Assembly (NCBI GenBank): GCA_002339675.1
Contig: DDKB01000013.1
Location: 124,001 to 188,000 of the forward strand
Direction of reading: 5' to 3'
DNA length: 64,000 nt
Origin: Stutzerimonas stutzeri
GTDB taxonomy: Bacteria > Pseudomonadota > Gammaproteobacteria > Pseudomonadales > Pseudomonadaceae
Both the position numbers and the translations under genes were made by a program. Positions 8,110 through 17,047 of the stretch are shown one piece after another; position 1 is the first letter of the stretch; each line of letters opens with the position of its first letter. The notes beneath the pieces were generated by a model, which saw only the letters and a program-made list of their open reading frames with translations, was not told where the DNA came from and did not search any database.

Positions 8110-9228
8110 ATGCGGGACAGGGTGAGCGGCGCTCGGCGCTGGGTGGTCAAGATCGGCAGCGCACTGTTGACAGCTGATGGGCGTGGCCTCGATCAGGCTG
8201 CGATGGCGGTGTGGGTCGATCAAATGGTGGCGCTGCGCGATGCTGGCGTCGAGCTGGTGCTGGTCTCCTCCGGTGCGGTCGCCGCCGGTATGAGTAGGCT
8301 GGGCTGGGCCGCCCGGCCCAAGGCAGTGCATGAGCTACAGGCGGCTGCCGCGGTTGGGCAGATGGGCCTGATTCGCGCCTGGGAGAGCAGTTTTGCGCGC
8401 TGCGGCCAGCAGACCGCGCAGATCCTGGTGACCCATGACGACCTGTCCGACCGCAAGCGCTACCTCAACGCGCGCAGTACGTTGCGCACACTCATCGATC
8501 TCGGTGTGGTACCGGTCATCAACGAGAACGACACCGTCGTGACCGATGAGATCCGCTTCGGTGACAACGACACGCTGGCGGCACTGGTGGCGAACCTGGT
8601 CGAGGCCGACCTGCTGGTGATCCTGACCGACCGGGACGGTATGTTCGACGCCGACCCGCGTCATAATCCTGATGCAAATCTGATCAGCGAAGCGCGGGCC
8701 GACGACCCGGCGCTGGATCTGGTTGCCGGCGCCGTTGGTGGTGCGCTGGGGCGCGGCGGCATGCAGACCAAGCTGCGTGCCGCGCGCCTGGCGGCGCGCT
8801 CGGGGGCGCACACGGTGATCATCGGCGGCCGGATCGAGCAGGTCTTGTCGCGGCTCAAGGCCGGAGAGCAACTGGGCACCTTGCTCGCGCCTGAGCGCAG
8901 CCGGCATGCGGCGCGCAAGCAATGGCTGGCAGGGCACCTGCAGACGCGGGGTTCGGTGACGCTTGATGCGGGAGCGGTGCACGCATTGAAGCAGGGTAAC
9001 CGCAGCCTGTTGCCGGTGGGGGTCAAGGCGGCGCAGGGTGGCTTCCGGCGCGGCGAAATGGTCATTTGTCTGGGGCCGGAGGGCGAGGAAGTTGCTCGCG
9101 GGCTGGTCAACTACAGCGTTGTTGAGACCCAGAGAATCCTCGGGCATTCGTCCGATGAAATCGAGAAGTTGCTCGGCTATGTCGATGAGCCCGAGCTGAT
9201 CCATCGCGACAACATGATCCTGCTATGA
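8110..9228 (+). CDS. proB: Glutamate 5-kinase
   Basis: This 372-residue enzyme phosphorylates glutamate in the first step of proline synthesis. The amino acid kinase domain starts WVVKIGSALLT, has SSGAVAAG and INENDTV, and is followed by a C-terminal PUA domain (about 280-372). The ATG at 8110 (MRDRVSGARRW) matches the family start; upstream in-frame ATG 8095 is possible. The stop overlaps an alternative creA start (ATGA at 9225). ProB is feedback-inhibited by proline in relatives. Confidence 0.96.
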   Translation: MRDRVSGARRWVVKIGSALLTADGRGLDQAAMAVWVDQMVALRDAGVELVLVSSGAVAAGMSRLGWAARPKAVHELQAAAAVGQMGLIRAWESSFARCGQQTAQILVTHDDLSDRKRYLNARSTLRTLIDLGVVPVINENDTVVTDEIRFGDNDTLAALVANLVEADLLVILTDRDGMFDADPRHNPDANLISEARADDPALDLVAGAVGGALGRGGMQTKLRAARLAARSGAHTVIIGGRIEQVLSRLKAGEQLGTLLAPERSRHAARKQWLAGHLQTRGSVTLDAGAVHALKQGNRSLLPVGVKAAQGGFRRGEMVICLGPEGEEVARGLVNYSVVETQRILGHSSDEIEKLLGYVDEPELIHRDNMILL

Positions 9229-9236
9229 GGTGTTCG

Positions 9237-9689
9237 ATGCGATTGTCCGGATGGATAGTGCTGTTGCTGGCCTGGCCGATGGCGGCTGCCGCGCGCGAGG
9301 TGGGCGAGGTCGACACGGTGTTCAAGTGGCTCGGCCCCAACCACAAGATCGTGGTGGAGGCGTTTGATGACCCCAAGGTCGAGGGCGTGACCTGTTACCT
9401 GTCGCGGGCCAAGACCGGGGGAATCAAGGGTGGCCTTGGTCTCGCCGAAGATCGGGCGGAGGCGTCCATCGCCTGTCGTCAGGTCGGGCCGATCCGGATG
9501 AGTGACTCGCTCGAGGATGGCGAGGTGGTGTTCAAGGAGCGGACCTCGCTGGTGTTCAAATCCATGCAGGTGGTGCGCTTCTTCGACAAGGCGCGCAACA
9601 CGCTGGTCTACCTGGTGTATAGCGACCGGGTCATCGAAGGCAGTCCGCAGAACGCGGTCACCGCCATCCCAATCCTGCCCTGGCGGTAA
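9237..9689 (+). CDS. creA: CreA family periplasmic protein
   Basis: This protein of about 150 residues belongs to the CreA family of unknown function. An N-terminal signal peptide (MRLSGWIVLLLAWPMAAAA) predicts export. The core has KWLGPNHKIVVEAFDDPKV and CYLSRAKTGGIKGGLGLAEDR, typical of CreA. The start at 9237 has GAGG at 9227-9230 at good spacing. An alternative ATG at 9225 overlaps the proB stop. The two genes may be translationally coupled. It is convergent with rpsT across a shared terminator. Confidence 0.9.
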   Translation: MRLSGWIVLLLAWPMAAAAREVGEVDTVFKWLGPNHKIVVEAFDDPKVEGVTCYLSRAKTGGIKGGLGLAEDRAEASIACRQVGPIRMSDSLEDGEVVFKERTSLVFKSMQVVRFFDKARNTLVYLVYSDRVIEGSPQNAVTAIPILPWR

Positions 9690-9819
9690 GGCGAAGAAGC
9701 CGATAACGGCGCTGCAGGCTGGGGTGATGGTTTGCTTTCGGTTTTATGGTGCTCAAAAGGCCAATGTGTATCCAGTTGGGCGCCATGCTGACCAGTCTCC
9801 AGCCTTTTTGTGGGCATAA

Positions 9820-9844
9820 AAAAACCGGCGCTAGGCCGGTTTTT
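9820..9844. terminator. Bidirectional terminator between creA and rpsT
   Basis: AAAAACCGGC (9820-9829) and GCCGGTTTTT (9835-9844) form a perfect 10-bp stem with a 5-nt loop. There are T-runs on both strands, so it can end transcription of creA (plus) and rpsT (minus). Confidence 0.92.
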
Positions 9845-9861
9845 CTCAAGAACGTGCAGCG

Positions 9862-10137
9862 TCAGGCAGCGGCAGCGCCGAGGGCCTTGATGTGGCCGTT
9901 CAGGCGGCTCTTGTGACGAGCGGCTTTGTTCTTGTGGATGATGCCCTTGTCGGCCATACGGTCGATGACGGGCACGGCTGCAGTGTAAGCAGTACGAGCT
10001 TTATCCAGATCTTTTGCGTCGATGGCTTTGACCACATTCTTGATGTAGGTACGAACCATGGAGCGCAAGCTGGCGTTGTGGCTGCGACGCTTCTCAGCCT
10101 GAATTGCGCGTTTTTTGGCGGAAGGGCTGTTGGCCAC
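9862..10137 (-). CDS. rpsT: 30S ribosomal protein S20
   Basis: This 91-residue protein binds 16S rRNA early in small-subunit assembly. The sequence ANSPSAKKRAIQAEKRR and the lysine/arginine-rich helices are diagnostic. The start is GTG at 10137, preceded by GAGGAG at 7-nt spacing; the longer ATG frame adds an unrelated N-terminus and is rejected. It is divergent from murJ, with a 212-bp shared promoter region. Confidence 0.97.
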   Translation of the reverse strand: MANSPSAKKRAIQAEKRRSHNASLRSMVRTYIKNVVKAIDAKDLDKARTAYTAAVPVIDRMADKGIIHKNKAARHKSRLNGHIKALGAAAA

Positions 10138-10349
10138 CGTCGAACTCCTCGAAAACGTGGGATTACAAAGCAAATAAGGCCGCGAATCATGCCGATGCCG
10201 CGAAGGCTTGTCAAGCCCGGTCAAGGCGAGTGCGGTGCTGGTCGGACGGAAGGGCTGCGGCTAAACTCGCCGCCGCATCCGCTGTCGTAATGGCCCGCAT
10301 CCGCTGGCAGTGCCTGGTCGGAGCCTCATCGCAAACTCTAGGAAATCAG

Positions 10350-11897
10350 ATGTCCGAGACGTCCGGCAAAAGCGGGTTGTTGCGTTCCAGTGCGGTGGTC
10401 AGCGTCATGACGCTGCTGTCGCGCGTGCTGGGCATGGTACGCGATATGGTGGTCGCGAGCTATTTCGGCTCGGGATCGGCGGCCGATGCCTTTTTCATCG
10501 CCTTCAAGATCCCCAACTTCCTGCGCCGCCTGTTTGCCGAGGGCGCGTTCGCCCAGGCCTTCGTCCCGGTGCTGTCGGAGTACCGCACGCAACGTACGCT
10601 GACCGAGGTCAAGCTGCTGGTCGACCGGACCGCCGGCATGCTCGGTCTCATTCTGACGGGCATCACGGCGCTCGGTGTGCTGGCCTCGCCCTATGTGGTC
10701 ATGCTCTTCGCGCCGGGCTTTCGGGACGATCCGGCGAAGATGGCCTTGGCCGGCGAACTGTTGCGGATCACCTTTCCGTACCTGCTGCTGATCTCCCTGA
10801 CCGCTTTTACCTCCGGCGTGCTCAATAGCTACGGCCACTTCGCGGTGCCGGGTTTCACGCCGGTGTTGCTGAACGTCTGCATGATCACCTCGGCGATATT
10901 TCTCACGCCCTATTTCGACCAGCCGATCATGGCGCTGGCCTGGGGCGTGTTCGTCGCCGGTTTCGCCCAGTTGGCCTTCCAGTTGCCCTATGTCGCCAAG
11001 CTCGGGCTGTTGCCGAGGCCGCGGGTACGCTTCGGTGACGACGGGGTTCGGCGGATCATGCTGCTGATGGTGCCGGCGCTGTTCGGCGTCTCGGTGAGCC
11101 AGATCAATCTGCTGCTCGACACCGTCCTGGCTTCGTTCCTGCAGACCGGCAGCGTGTCGTGGTTGTACTACGCCGACCGGTTGTCAGAGCTGCCTCTCGG
11201 TGCCTTCGGTATCGCCATCGGCACGGTGATTCTGCCCAGCCTGTCGCGCCAGCATGCGAGCGCCGATCCCGAGGCGTTCTCCACCACGCTCAACTGGGCG
11301 CTGCGAATGGTACTGCTGGTTGGCGTGCCGGCGGCCCTGGCCCTGGGCATTCTGGCCGAGCCGCTAATAGCCAGCCTGTTCTTCTACGGCGCCATGAGCG
11401 AAGAGGCGGTGGTGCAGTCGGCGAGTGCGCTTGAGGCCTACTCGTTGGGCGTACTGGCATTCATGCTGATCAAGGTGCTCGCGCCGGGCTTTTTTGCCCG
11501 CCAGGACCTGAAGACGCCGGTGCGGGTGGCGATCATTTGCATGATCGCCAACATGGTCATGAACCTTGCGCTGATTTGGCCGCTGCAACATGTCGGGCTG
11601 GCGCTGGCGACTTCGCTGTCGTCGATGCTCAATGCTGCGCTGCTGTTCTGGGGACTGTATCGCATCGGTGTGTTCAAGTTCGCGCCGGGCTGGGGCGTGT
11701 TCCTGCTGCGCCTGGCTGGCGGCTGCGCGGCGATGGTGGCGGCCGTCTGGTGGCTCAACGTGCCGTCGGCCGAGTGGTTTGCCTGGGATTGGCAGACCCG
11801 GGTACTGAAACTCAGTCTGCTGATCGTGGCCGGGCTGGGCGCGTTCGCCGGCGGGCTGCTGCTGCTCGGTCTGCGCTGGCGACACCTTCGCCACTGA
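10350..11897 (+). CDS. murJ: Lipid II flippase MurJ
   Basis: This 515-residue MOP-family flippase moves lipid II across the inner membrane for peptidoglycan synthesis. About fourteen hydrophobic helices are visible. Family signatures include SRVLGMVRDMVVASYFG near the N-terminus, KIPNFLRRLFAEGAF, and FFARQDLKTPVR in the second half. The ATG at 10350 follows TAGGAAATC and matches the conserved start. It is upstream of ribF, as in PAO1. Confidence 0.96.
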   Translation: MSETSGKSGLLRSSAVVSVMTLLSRVLGMVRDMVVASYFGSGSAADAFFIAFKIPNFLRRLFAEGAFAQAFVPVLSEYRTQRTLTEVKLLVDRTAGMLGLILTGITALGVLASPYVVMLFAPGFRDDPAKMALAGELLRITFPYLLLISLTAFTSGVLNSYGHFAVPGFTPVLLNVCMITSAIFLTPYFDQPIMALAWGVFVAGFAQLAFQLPYVAKLGLLPRPRVRFGDDGVRRIMLLMVPALFGVSVSQINLLLDTVLASFLQTGSVSWLYYADRLSELPLGAFGIAIGTVILPSLSRQHASADPEAFSTTLNWALRMVLLVGVPAALALGILAEPLIASLFFYGAMSEEAVVQSASALEAYSLGVLAFMLIKVLAPGFFARQDLKTPVRVAIICMIANMVMNLALIWPLQHVGLALATSLSSMLNAALLFWGLYRIGVFKFAPGWGVFLLRLAGGCAAMVAAVWWLNVPSAEWFAWDWQTRVLKLSLLIVAGLGAFAGGLLLLGLRWRHLRH

Positions 11898-11943
11898 TCC
11901 CGGGCGCGGGCGGCAAGCCTGTCCGCCGTGGCCGGCTCATGCG

Positions 11944-11949
11944 TATAAT
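11944..11949 (+). promoter_or_regulatory. Candidate -10 element for ribF
   Basis: A perfect TATAAT lies 29 bp before the ribF ATG. No convincing -35 is visible about 17 bp upstream, so this is a weak or activator-dependent promoter candidate. It would drive the ribF-ileS-lspA-fkpB run. Confidence 0.4.
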
Positions 11950-11977
11950 CGACGACTTTTCAAGCAAGAAGTGCGGT

Positions 11978-12928
11978 ATGCAGCTGGTTCGAGGTCTTCA
12001 TAACCTGCGGCCCCGGCATCGGGGCTGCGTCGCCACCATCGGCAATTTCGACGGGGTTCACCGGGGGCATCAAGCCATTCTGGCGCGCCTGCGCGAGCGT
12101 GCCGCCGAGCTCGGGTTGCCCAGCTGCGTGGTGATCTTCGAACCGCAGCCGCGCGAGTACTTCGCGCCGGACCAGGCGCCTGCACGGCTGACCCGCCTGC
12201 GCGAGAAGCTTCGGCTGCTGGACGAGCAGGGCGTCGACCGGGTGCTCTGCCTGGCGTTCAATCGGCGCCTGCGCGAATTGAGCGCCGCCGAGTTCGTCCA
12301 TGCGACCCTGGTCGAGGGGTTGGGGGTGCGTCATCTGGAAGTGGGTGACGATTTTCGCTTCGGCTGCGATCGCGCCGGGGATTTCGCCTTTCTGCTGAAG
12401 GCTGGTGCGGCCGAAGGCTTCAGCGTCGAGGCGGCGACCACCATCGAGGTCGAGGGTGAGCGCGTCAGCAGCACCCGGCTACGCCAGGTGCTCGCCGAGG
12501 GTGATCTGGTATTGGCCGAAAAGCTGTTGGGCCGGCCGTTCAGCATCACCGGGCGGGTCCTGCACGGTCAGGCGCTGGGCCGCCAATTGGGCGCGCCGAC
12601 CGCCAACATCCAGCTCAAGCGCCGGAGCACGCCGCTGGCCGGCGTGTTCATGGTGAGTACCGAAGTCGACGGCCGCGTGCAGCCAGGCGTGGCCAACATC
12701 GGCATGCGGCCCTCGGTGGAGAGCGATGGCCACCCGCACCTGGAAGTGCACCTGTTGGATTACCAGGGCGACCTCTACGGACGCCTACTGCGCGTGACTT
12801 TCCACCGCAAGCTGCGGGACGAGCAGCGCTTTGCCTCGCTGGAGGCGCTCAAGATGGCGATCGACGCGGACATCGCCGCGGCTCGCGACTACTGGCGGGC
12901 TTCACCCTTTACCACGAGTCAGGACTGA
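11978..12928 (+). CDS. ribF: Bifunctional riboflavin kinase/FAD synthetase
   Basis: This 316-residue enzyme makes FMN from riboflavin and then FAD. The N-terminal adenylyltransferase domain shows GNFDGVHRGHQAIL (HxGH-type nucleotidyl motif) and the C-terminal riboflavin kinase domain begins near GRPFSITGRVLHGQALGR. The ATG at 11978 gives the family start MQLVRGLHNLR. It ends one base before the ileS start region (stop 12926-12928, ATG 12930), which suggests co-transcription. Order and length match Pseudomonas. Confidence 0.96.
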   Translation: MQLVRGLHNLRPRHRGCVATIGNFDGVHRGHQAILARLRERAAELGLPSCVVIFEPQPREYFAPDQAPARLTRLREKLRLLDEQGVDRVLCLAFNRRLRELSAAEFVHATLVEGLGVRHLEVGDDFRFGCDRAGDFAFLLKAGAAEGFSVEAATTIEVEGERVSSTRLRQVLAEGDLVLAEKLLGRPFSITGRVLHGQALGRQLGAPTANIQLKRRSTPLAGVFMVSTEVDGRVQPGVANIGMRPSVESDGHPHLEVHLLDYQGDLYGRLLRVTFHRKLRDEQRFASLEALKMAIDADIAAARDYWRASPFTTSQD

Positions 12929-12929
12929 A

Positions 12930-15761
12930 ATGACCGATTACAAAGCGACCCTCAATCTGCCGTCCACGGCATTTCCGATGAAGGCCGGTCTGCCCCAGCG
13001 CGAGCCGGAGATTCTGCAGCGCTGGGACAGCATCGACCTGTATGGGAAGCTGCGACTGATCGGCGAGGGACGCCCGACGTTCGTCCTGCATGACGGCCCG
13101 CCGTACGCCAACGGCAGCATTCATATCGGCCATGCGGTCAACAAGGTCATCAAGGACTTCATCGTCCGTTCCAAGACCCTGGCAGGGTTCGACGCGCCCT
13201 ATGTTCCGGGCTGGGACTGCCATGGCTTGCCGATCGAGCACAAGGTCGAGATCACCTATGGCAAGAACCAGCCGGCTGACCTGACCCGCGAGCGCTGCCG
13301 GGCCTATGCCGCCGAGCAGATCGAGGGACAGAAGGCCGACTTCATCCGTCTTGGCGTGCTCGGCGATTGGGACAACCCTTATCGCACCATGGACTTTGCC
13401 AACGAAGCCGGCGAAATCCGTGCGCTGGCAAAAATGGTCGAAGGCGGCTTCGTCTTCAAAGGCCTGAAGCCAGTGAACTGGTGCTTCGATTGCGGCTCGG
13501 CGCTGGCCGAGGCGGAAGTCGAGTACCAGGATAAGAAATCCGATGCGATCGACGTCGCCTTCCAGGTCGAGGACGCCGACAAGCTGGCTGCGGCCTTTGG
13601 CGTCGCTGTATTGGCCAAGCCGGCCAGCATCGTCATCTGGACCACCACGCCTTGGACCATTCCGGCCAACCAGGCGCTGAACGTGCATCCCGAGTTCGTC
13701 TACGCCCTGGTCGACACCGGCGACCGGCTGTTGGTACTGGCCGAGGAGCTGGTCGAGTCCTGCCTGCAGCGCTACGAACTGCAGGGTGAAATCGTCGCGC
13801 GCTGCGAGGGACGGGCGCTTGAGCTGATCCGCTTCCGTCACCCGTTCTACGAACGCTTCGCCCCGGTCTACCTGGCCGACTACGTGGAGACTGGCGCCGG
13901 TACCGGCATCGTCCATTCCGCGCCTGCTTACGGAGAAGACGACTTCCGCTCCTGCAAGCATTACGGCATGGAGAATGACGACATTCTCAGTCCGGTGCAG
14001 AGCCACGGTGTCTACGTCCCGGACCTGCCGTTTTTTGGTGGCCAGTTCATCTGGAAGGCCAACCCGGCGATCGTCGAGAAGCTGCGCGAAGTGGGCGCGC
14101 TGCTCAAGCATGAATCGATCCAGCACAGCTACATGCATTGCTGGCGGCACAAGACGCCGCTGATCTACCGCGCCACGGCGCAGTGGTTCGTCGGTATGGA
14201 CAAGGTCGCACATGACGGCAGCTCGCTGCGCCGCCGTGCGCTGGACGCCATCGAGCAGACCGCGTTCGTCCCGGCCTGGGGGCAGGCGCGCCTGCACGGC
14301 ATGATTGCCGGGCGCCCGGACTGGTGTATCTCGCGCCAGCGCACCTGGGGCGTGCCGATCCCGTTCTTCCTGCACAAGGAAAGCGGCGAGCTGCATCCGC
14401 GCACCGTCGAGTTGATGGAGGCGGTGGCGCAACGCGTCGAGCAGGGCGGCATCGAGGCCTGGTCGAAGCTCGATCCTGCCGAGCTGCTGGGCGAGGAAGC
14501 GGCGCAGTACGACAAGATCAGCGACACCCTGGATGTCTGGTTCGATTCCGGCACCACCCATTGGCACGTGATGCGCGGCTCGCATCCGATGGGCCATGAT
14601 CAGGGGCCGCGTGCAGACCTCTATCTCGAAGGCTCCGACCAGCATCGCGGCTGGTTCCACTCCTCGCTGCTGACCGGCTCGGCGATCGATGGCCATGCGC
14701 CGTATCGCGGCTTGTTGACCCATGGGTTCGTGGTCGACGAGAACGGCCGCAAGATGTCCAAATCGCTCGGCAACGTGGTGGCGCCGCAGGAAGTCACAGA
14801 TAGCCTGGGCGCCGACATCCTGCGCCTGTGGGTCGCCTCGACCGATTACTCGGGCGAGATGGCGGTGTCCAAGGTCATCCTCCAGCGCAGCGCCGATGCC
14901 TATCGTCGTATCCGCAACACCGCGCGCTTCCTGCTCTCCAATCTCGACGGTTTCGATCCGGCGCAGCACCTGGTGCCGAACGAACAATTGATCGCGTTGG
15001 ACCGCTGGGCCATCGATCGGGCGCTGCTGCTGCAGCGTGAAATCGAAGAAGCCTACGGCACTTACAAGTTCTGGAACGTCTACCAGAAGGTGCACAACTT
15101 CTGCGTGCAGGAGCTGGGCGGCTTCTACCTGGACATCATCAAGGACCGTCAGTACACCACCGGCGCCGACAGCCTGCCGCGGCGTTCCTGTCAGACGGCG
15201 CTGTATCACATCGCCGAAGCGCTGGTGCGCTGGATCGCGCCGATCCTGTCGTTCACCGCCGATGAGATATGGCAGTACCTGCCGGGCGAACGCAACGAGT
15301 CCGTAATGCTCAACACCTGGTACGAAGGCCTGAGCGAAATGCCGGCCGACGCCGAACTGGACCGCGCCTTCTGGGAGCGGGTCATGGCTGTCAAGGCGGC
15401 GGTGAACAAGGAGCTCGAGGCGCGACGCGCGGCCAAGACCCTGGGCGGCAACCTGCAGGCCGACGTGGTGCTCTATGCAGAGCCCGAGTTGGCGGCGGAT
15501 CTGGCCCGGCTGGGCGACGAGTTGCGCTTCGTGCTGATCACCTCGGCTGCGCGGGTCGCGCCGCTTGCCGAGGCGCCCGCCGATGCGGTTGCAAGCGAAC
15601 TTGCAGGGCTGAAGCTCGCGGTCGAGAAAACCGGCGATCCCAAGTGCGGGCGCTGCTGGCACCATCTGCCGGATGTCGGCAGCCATGCCGCGCACCCTGA
15701 CATCTGCGGTCGCTGCGTCGAGAACATCGAAGGCGCCGGCGAGGTGCGTCACTATGCGTGA
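12930..15761 (+). CDS. ileS: Isoleucyl-tRNA synthetase
   Basis: This is a 943-residue class I aminoacyl-tRNA synthetase charging tRNA-Ile. The HIGH motif is at residues 65-68 and KMSKS at 608-612. The editing CP1 domain lies between them (WTTTPWTIPANQA). A C-terminal zinc site is seen in CGRCW and CGRC. The start follows AGGACTGAA. Family length and architecture are complete. It continues the ribF operon towards lspA, but with an unusual 186-bp gap. Confidence 0.98.
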   Translation: MTDYKATLNLPSTAFPMKAGLPQREPEILQRWDSIDLYGKLRLIGEGRPTFVLHDGPPYANGSIHIGHAVNKVIKDFIVRSKTLAGFDAPYVPGWDCHGLPIEHKVEITYGKNQPADLTRERCRAYAAEQIEGQKADFIRLGVLGDWDNPYRTMDFANEAGEIRALAKMVEGGFVFKGLKPVNWCFDCGSALAEAEVEYQDKKSDAIDVAFQVEDADKLAAAFGVAVLAKPASIVIWTTTPWTIPANQALNVHPEFVYALVDTGDRLLVLAEELVESCLQRYELQGEIVARCEGRALELIRFRHPFYERFAPVYLADYVETGAGTGIVHSAPAYGEDDFRSCKHYGMENDDILSPVQSHGVYVPDLPFFGGQFIWKANPAIVEKLREVGALLKHESIQHSYMHCWRHKTPLIYRATAQWFVGMDKVAHDGSSLRRRALDAIEQTAFVPAWGQARLHGMIAGRPDWCISRQRTWGVPIPFFLHKESGELHPRTVELMEAVAQRVEQGGIEAWSKLDPAELLGEEAAQYDKISDTLDVWFDSGTTHWHVMRGSHPMGHDQGPRADLYLEGSDQHRGWFHSSLLTGSAIDGHAPYRGLLTHGFVVDENGRKMSKSLGNVVAPQEVTDSLGADILRLWVASTDYSGEMAVSKVILQRSADAYRRIRNTARFLLSNLDGFDPAQHLVPNEQLIALDRWAIDRALLLQREIEEAYGTYKFWNVYQKVHNFCVQELGGFYLDIIKDRQYTTGADSLPRRSCQTALYHIAEALVRWIAPILSFTADEIWQYLPGERNESVMLNTWYEGLSEMPADAELDRAFWERVMAVKAAVNKELEARRAAKTLGGNLQADVVLYAEPELAADLARLGDELRFVLITSAARVAPLAEAPADAVASELAGLKLAVEKTGDPKCGRCWHHLPDVGSHAAHPDICGRCVENIEGAGEVRHYA

Positions 15762-15951
15762 TCGCCGCTCGATAATGACGCCGGCGGCAGGGGCGATCTC
15801 ACGGCCCTGGGCAAAAACCCACACCATTGCCCATGCGCCCGCGAGACCCATGCCGGTAGGGCAAGCCGGACGACGTTCGGCGTCAGCCCTGCGCGAGCGT
15901 TCGGCAGCTGCGGATTCATTCCACGATTGGTTGGCGAGGGCCGCGGCATGA
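15754..15951 (+). other. Small ORF bridging ileS and lspA, doubtful coding
   Basis: A 65-codon frame opens with an ATG that overlaps the ileS stop region (15754 versus stop at 15759-15761). It closes with a TGA that overlaps the lspA ATG (ATGA at 15948-15951). The product would be arginine- and alanine-rich and resembles nothing I know. Its two overlaps could couple translation across the gap. It may equally be chance in high-GC DNA. Confidence 0.25.
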
Positions 15952-16451
15952 GCGCGCGTATCGGCAAGCTGGCCTGGCTCTGGCTGACCGTGCTGGTGAT
16001 CGTGCTGGATCAGGCGAGCAAGCACTACGTCGAAGCCAACCTCACGCTGTATCAGGCGGTCGAGGTGATCCCGGGCTATTTCGCCTGGATGCTGGCGTAC
16101 AACACCGGGGCGGCGTTCAGTTTCCTCGCCGATCATTCGGGCTGGCAGCGCTGGCTGTTCGCGGCGATCGCCATGGGCGTCAGTGCGGTTCTGCTGGTCT
16201 GGATGAAGCGCCTGAAGCCGAGCGAGACCTGGCTGGCCGTCGCCCTGGCGCTGGTGCTCGGCGGCGCGCTTGGCAATCTCTATGACCGCATCGTGCTGGG
16301 TCACGTGGTCGATTTCATCCTGGTCCACTGGCAGGATCAGTGGCGCTTTCCGGCATTCAATATCGCCGACAGCGCCATTACCATCGGCGCCGTGATGCTG
16401 GCGCTGGACATGTTCCGGAGCAGTAAAACGGGAGAAACGGTAAATGAGTGA
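15948..16451 (+). CDS. lspA: Lipoprotein signal peptidase
   Basis: This 167-residue integral membrane aspartyl protease cleaves prolipoprotein signal peptides after lipidation. Four hydrophobic segments are visible. Catalytic aspartates lie in GNLYDRI and FNIADSAI; the family stretch YNTGAAFSFL is also present. I chose the ATG at 15948; a TTG at 15927 is an alternative. The 3' end overlaps fkpB by 8 nt. Confidence 0.96.
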   Translation: MSARIGKLAWLWLTVLVIVLDQASKHYVEANLTLYQAVEVIPGYFAWMLAYNTGAAFSFLADHSGWQRWLFAAIAMGVSAVLLVWMKRLKPSETWLAVALALVLGGALGNLYDRIVLGHVVDFILVHWQDQWRFPAFNIADSAITIGAVMLALDMFRSSKTGETVNE

Positions 16452-16881
16452 ACAGCGTATCGGGTCGGACACGCAGGTAACCCTGCATTTCTCCCTCAGC
16501 CTGGAAAACGGCGAGCAGGTCGACAGCACCTTCGACAAGCAGCCAGCGACGTTCAAGGTCGGCGACGGCAACCTCCTGCCGGGGTTCGAGCAGCAGTTGT
16601 TCGGGCTCAAGGCCGGCGACAAGCGCACCTTCCAGATCGCACCGGAGCAGGGCTTTGGCCAGCATAACCCGCAGAACGTGCAAACCATGCCGCTTAATCA
16701 ATTCGAGGGTATGGAGCTGTCCGAGGGCTTGTTGGTGATCTTCAACGACGCCGCCAAGACGGAACTGCCTGGCGTTGTCAAAAACTTCGATGATCGTCAG
16801 GTTGTCGTTGACTTCAATCATCCGCTGGCAGGCAAAGCACTGACTTTTGAAGTGGAGATATTCGAAGTCAAGCCGGTCTGA
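16444..16881 (+). CDS. fkpB: FKBP-type prolyl isomerase, SlpA type
   Basis: This is a 145-residue SlpA-like FKBP with an inserted IF domain, placed after lspA as in most gammaproteobacteria. The FKBP half shows VTLHFSLSLENGEQVDSTFD and LLPGFEQQLFGLKAGDKR; the insert follows, and the end VNFDDRQVVVDFNHPLAGK-like segment is typical. The start overlaps the lspA stop (ATGAGTGA), so the two are coupled. It is probably a cytosolic chaperone/isomerase. Confidence 0.94.
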   Translation: MSEQRIGSDTQVTLHFSLSLENGEQVDSTFDKQPATFKVGDGNLLPGFEQQLFGLKAGDKRTFQIAPEQGFGQHNPQNVQTMPLNQFEGMELSEGLLVIFNDAAKTELPGVVKNFDDRQVVVDFNHPLAGKALTFEVEIFEVKPV

Positions 16882-16925
16882 GCGACCGGCGCACGTCAAA
16901 TAAGTGCTTGTTGCAGTAACCAGCT

Positions 16926-16997
16926 CGTAGGGTGGAACACGCTTCACCGATCCACCGCAGGCCGCAAAGGTGCGTCTAAAGAGCCATCCACCCTACG
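16926..16997. repeat. GTAGGGTGGA inverted repeat element
   Basis: CGTAGGGTGGA (16926-16936) is repeated in inverse as TCCACCCTACG (16987-16997), enclosing about 50 bp. Similar GTAGGGTGGG elements occur at 39007-39036 and 61882-61903 in this window. It lies in the 166-bp gap between fkpB and ispH and looks like a dispersed intergenic repeat rather than a gene-specific site. Confidence 0.75.
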
Positions 16998-17047
16998 GGT
17001 CGTAATCTGTCCATCCATCCGCGTGCCACGCGCGTCGAGAGTCCGCC

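Noticed and set aside
12909..16688. Long antisense open frame (1259 codons) opposite ileS-lspA-fkpB
   Set aside because: It is a shadow of high-GC codon use in ileS and its neighbours. It shows no domain and spans several real genes.
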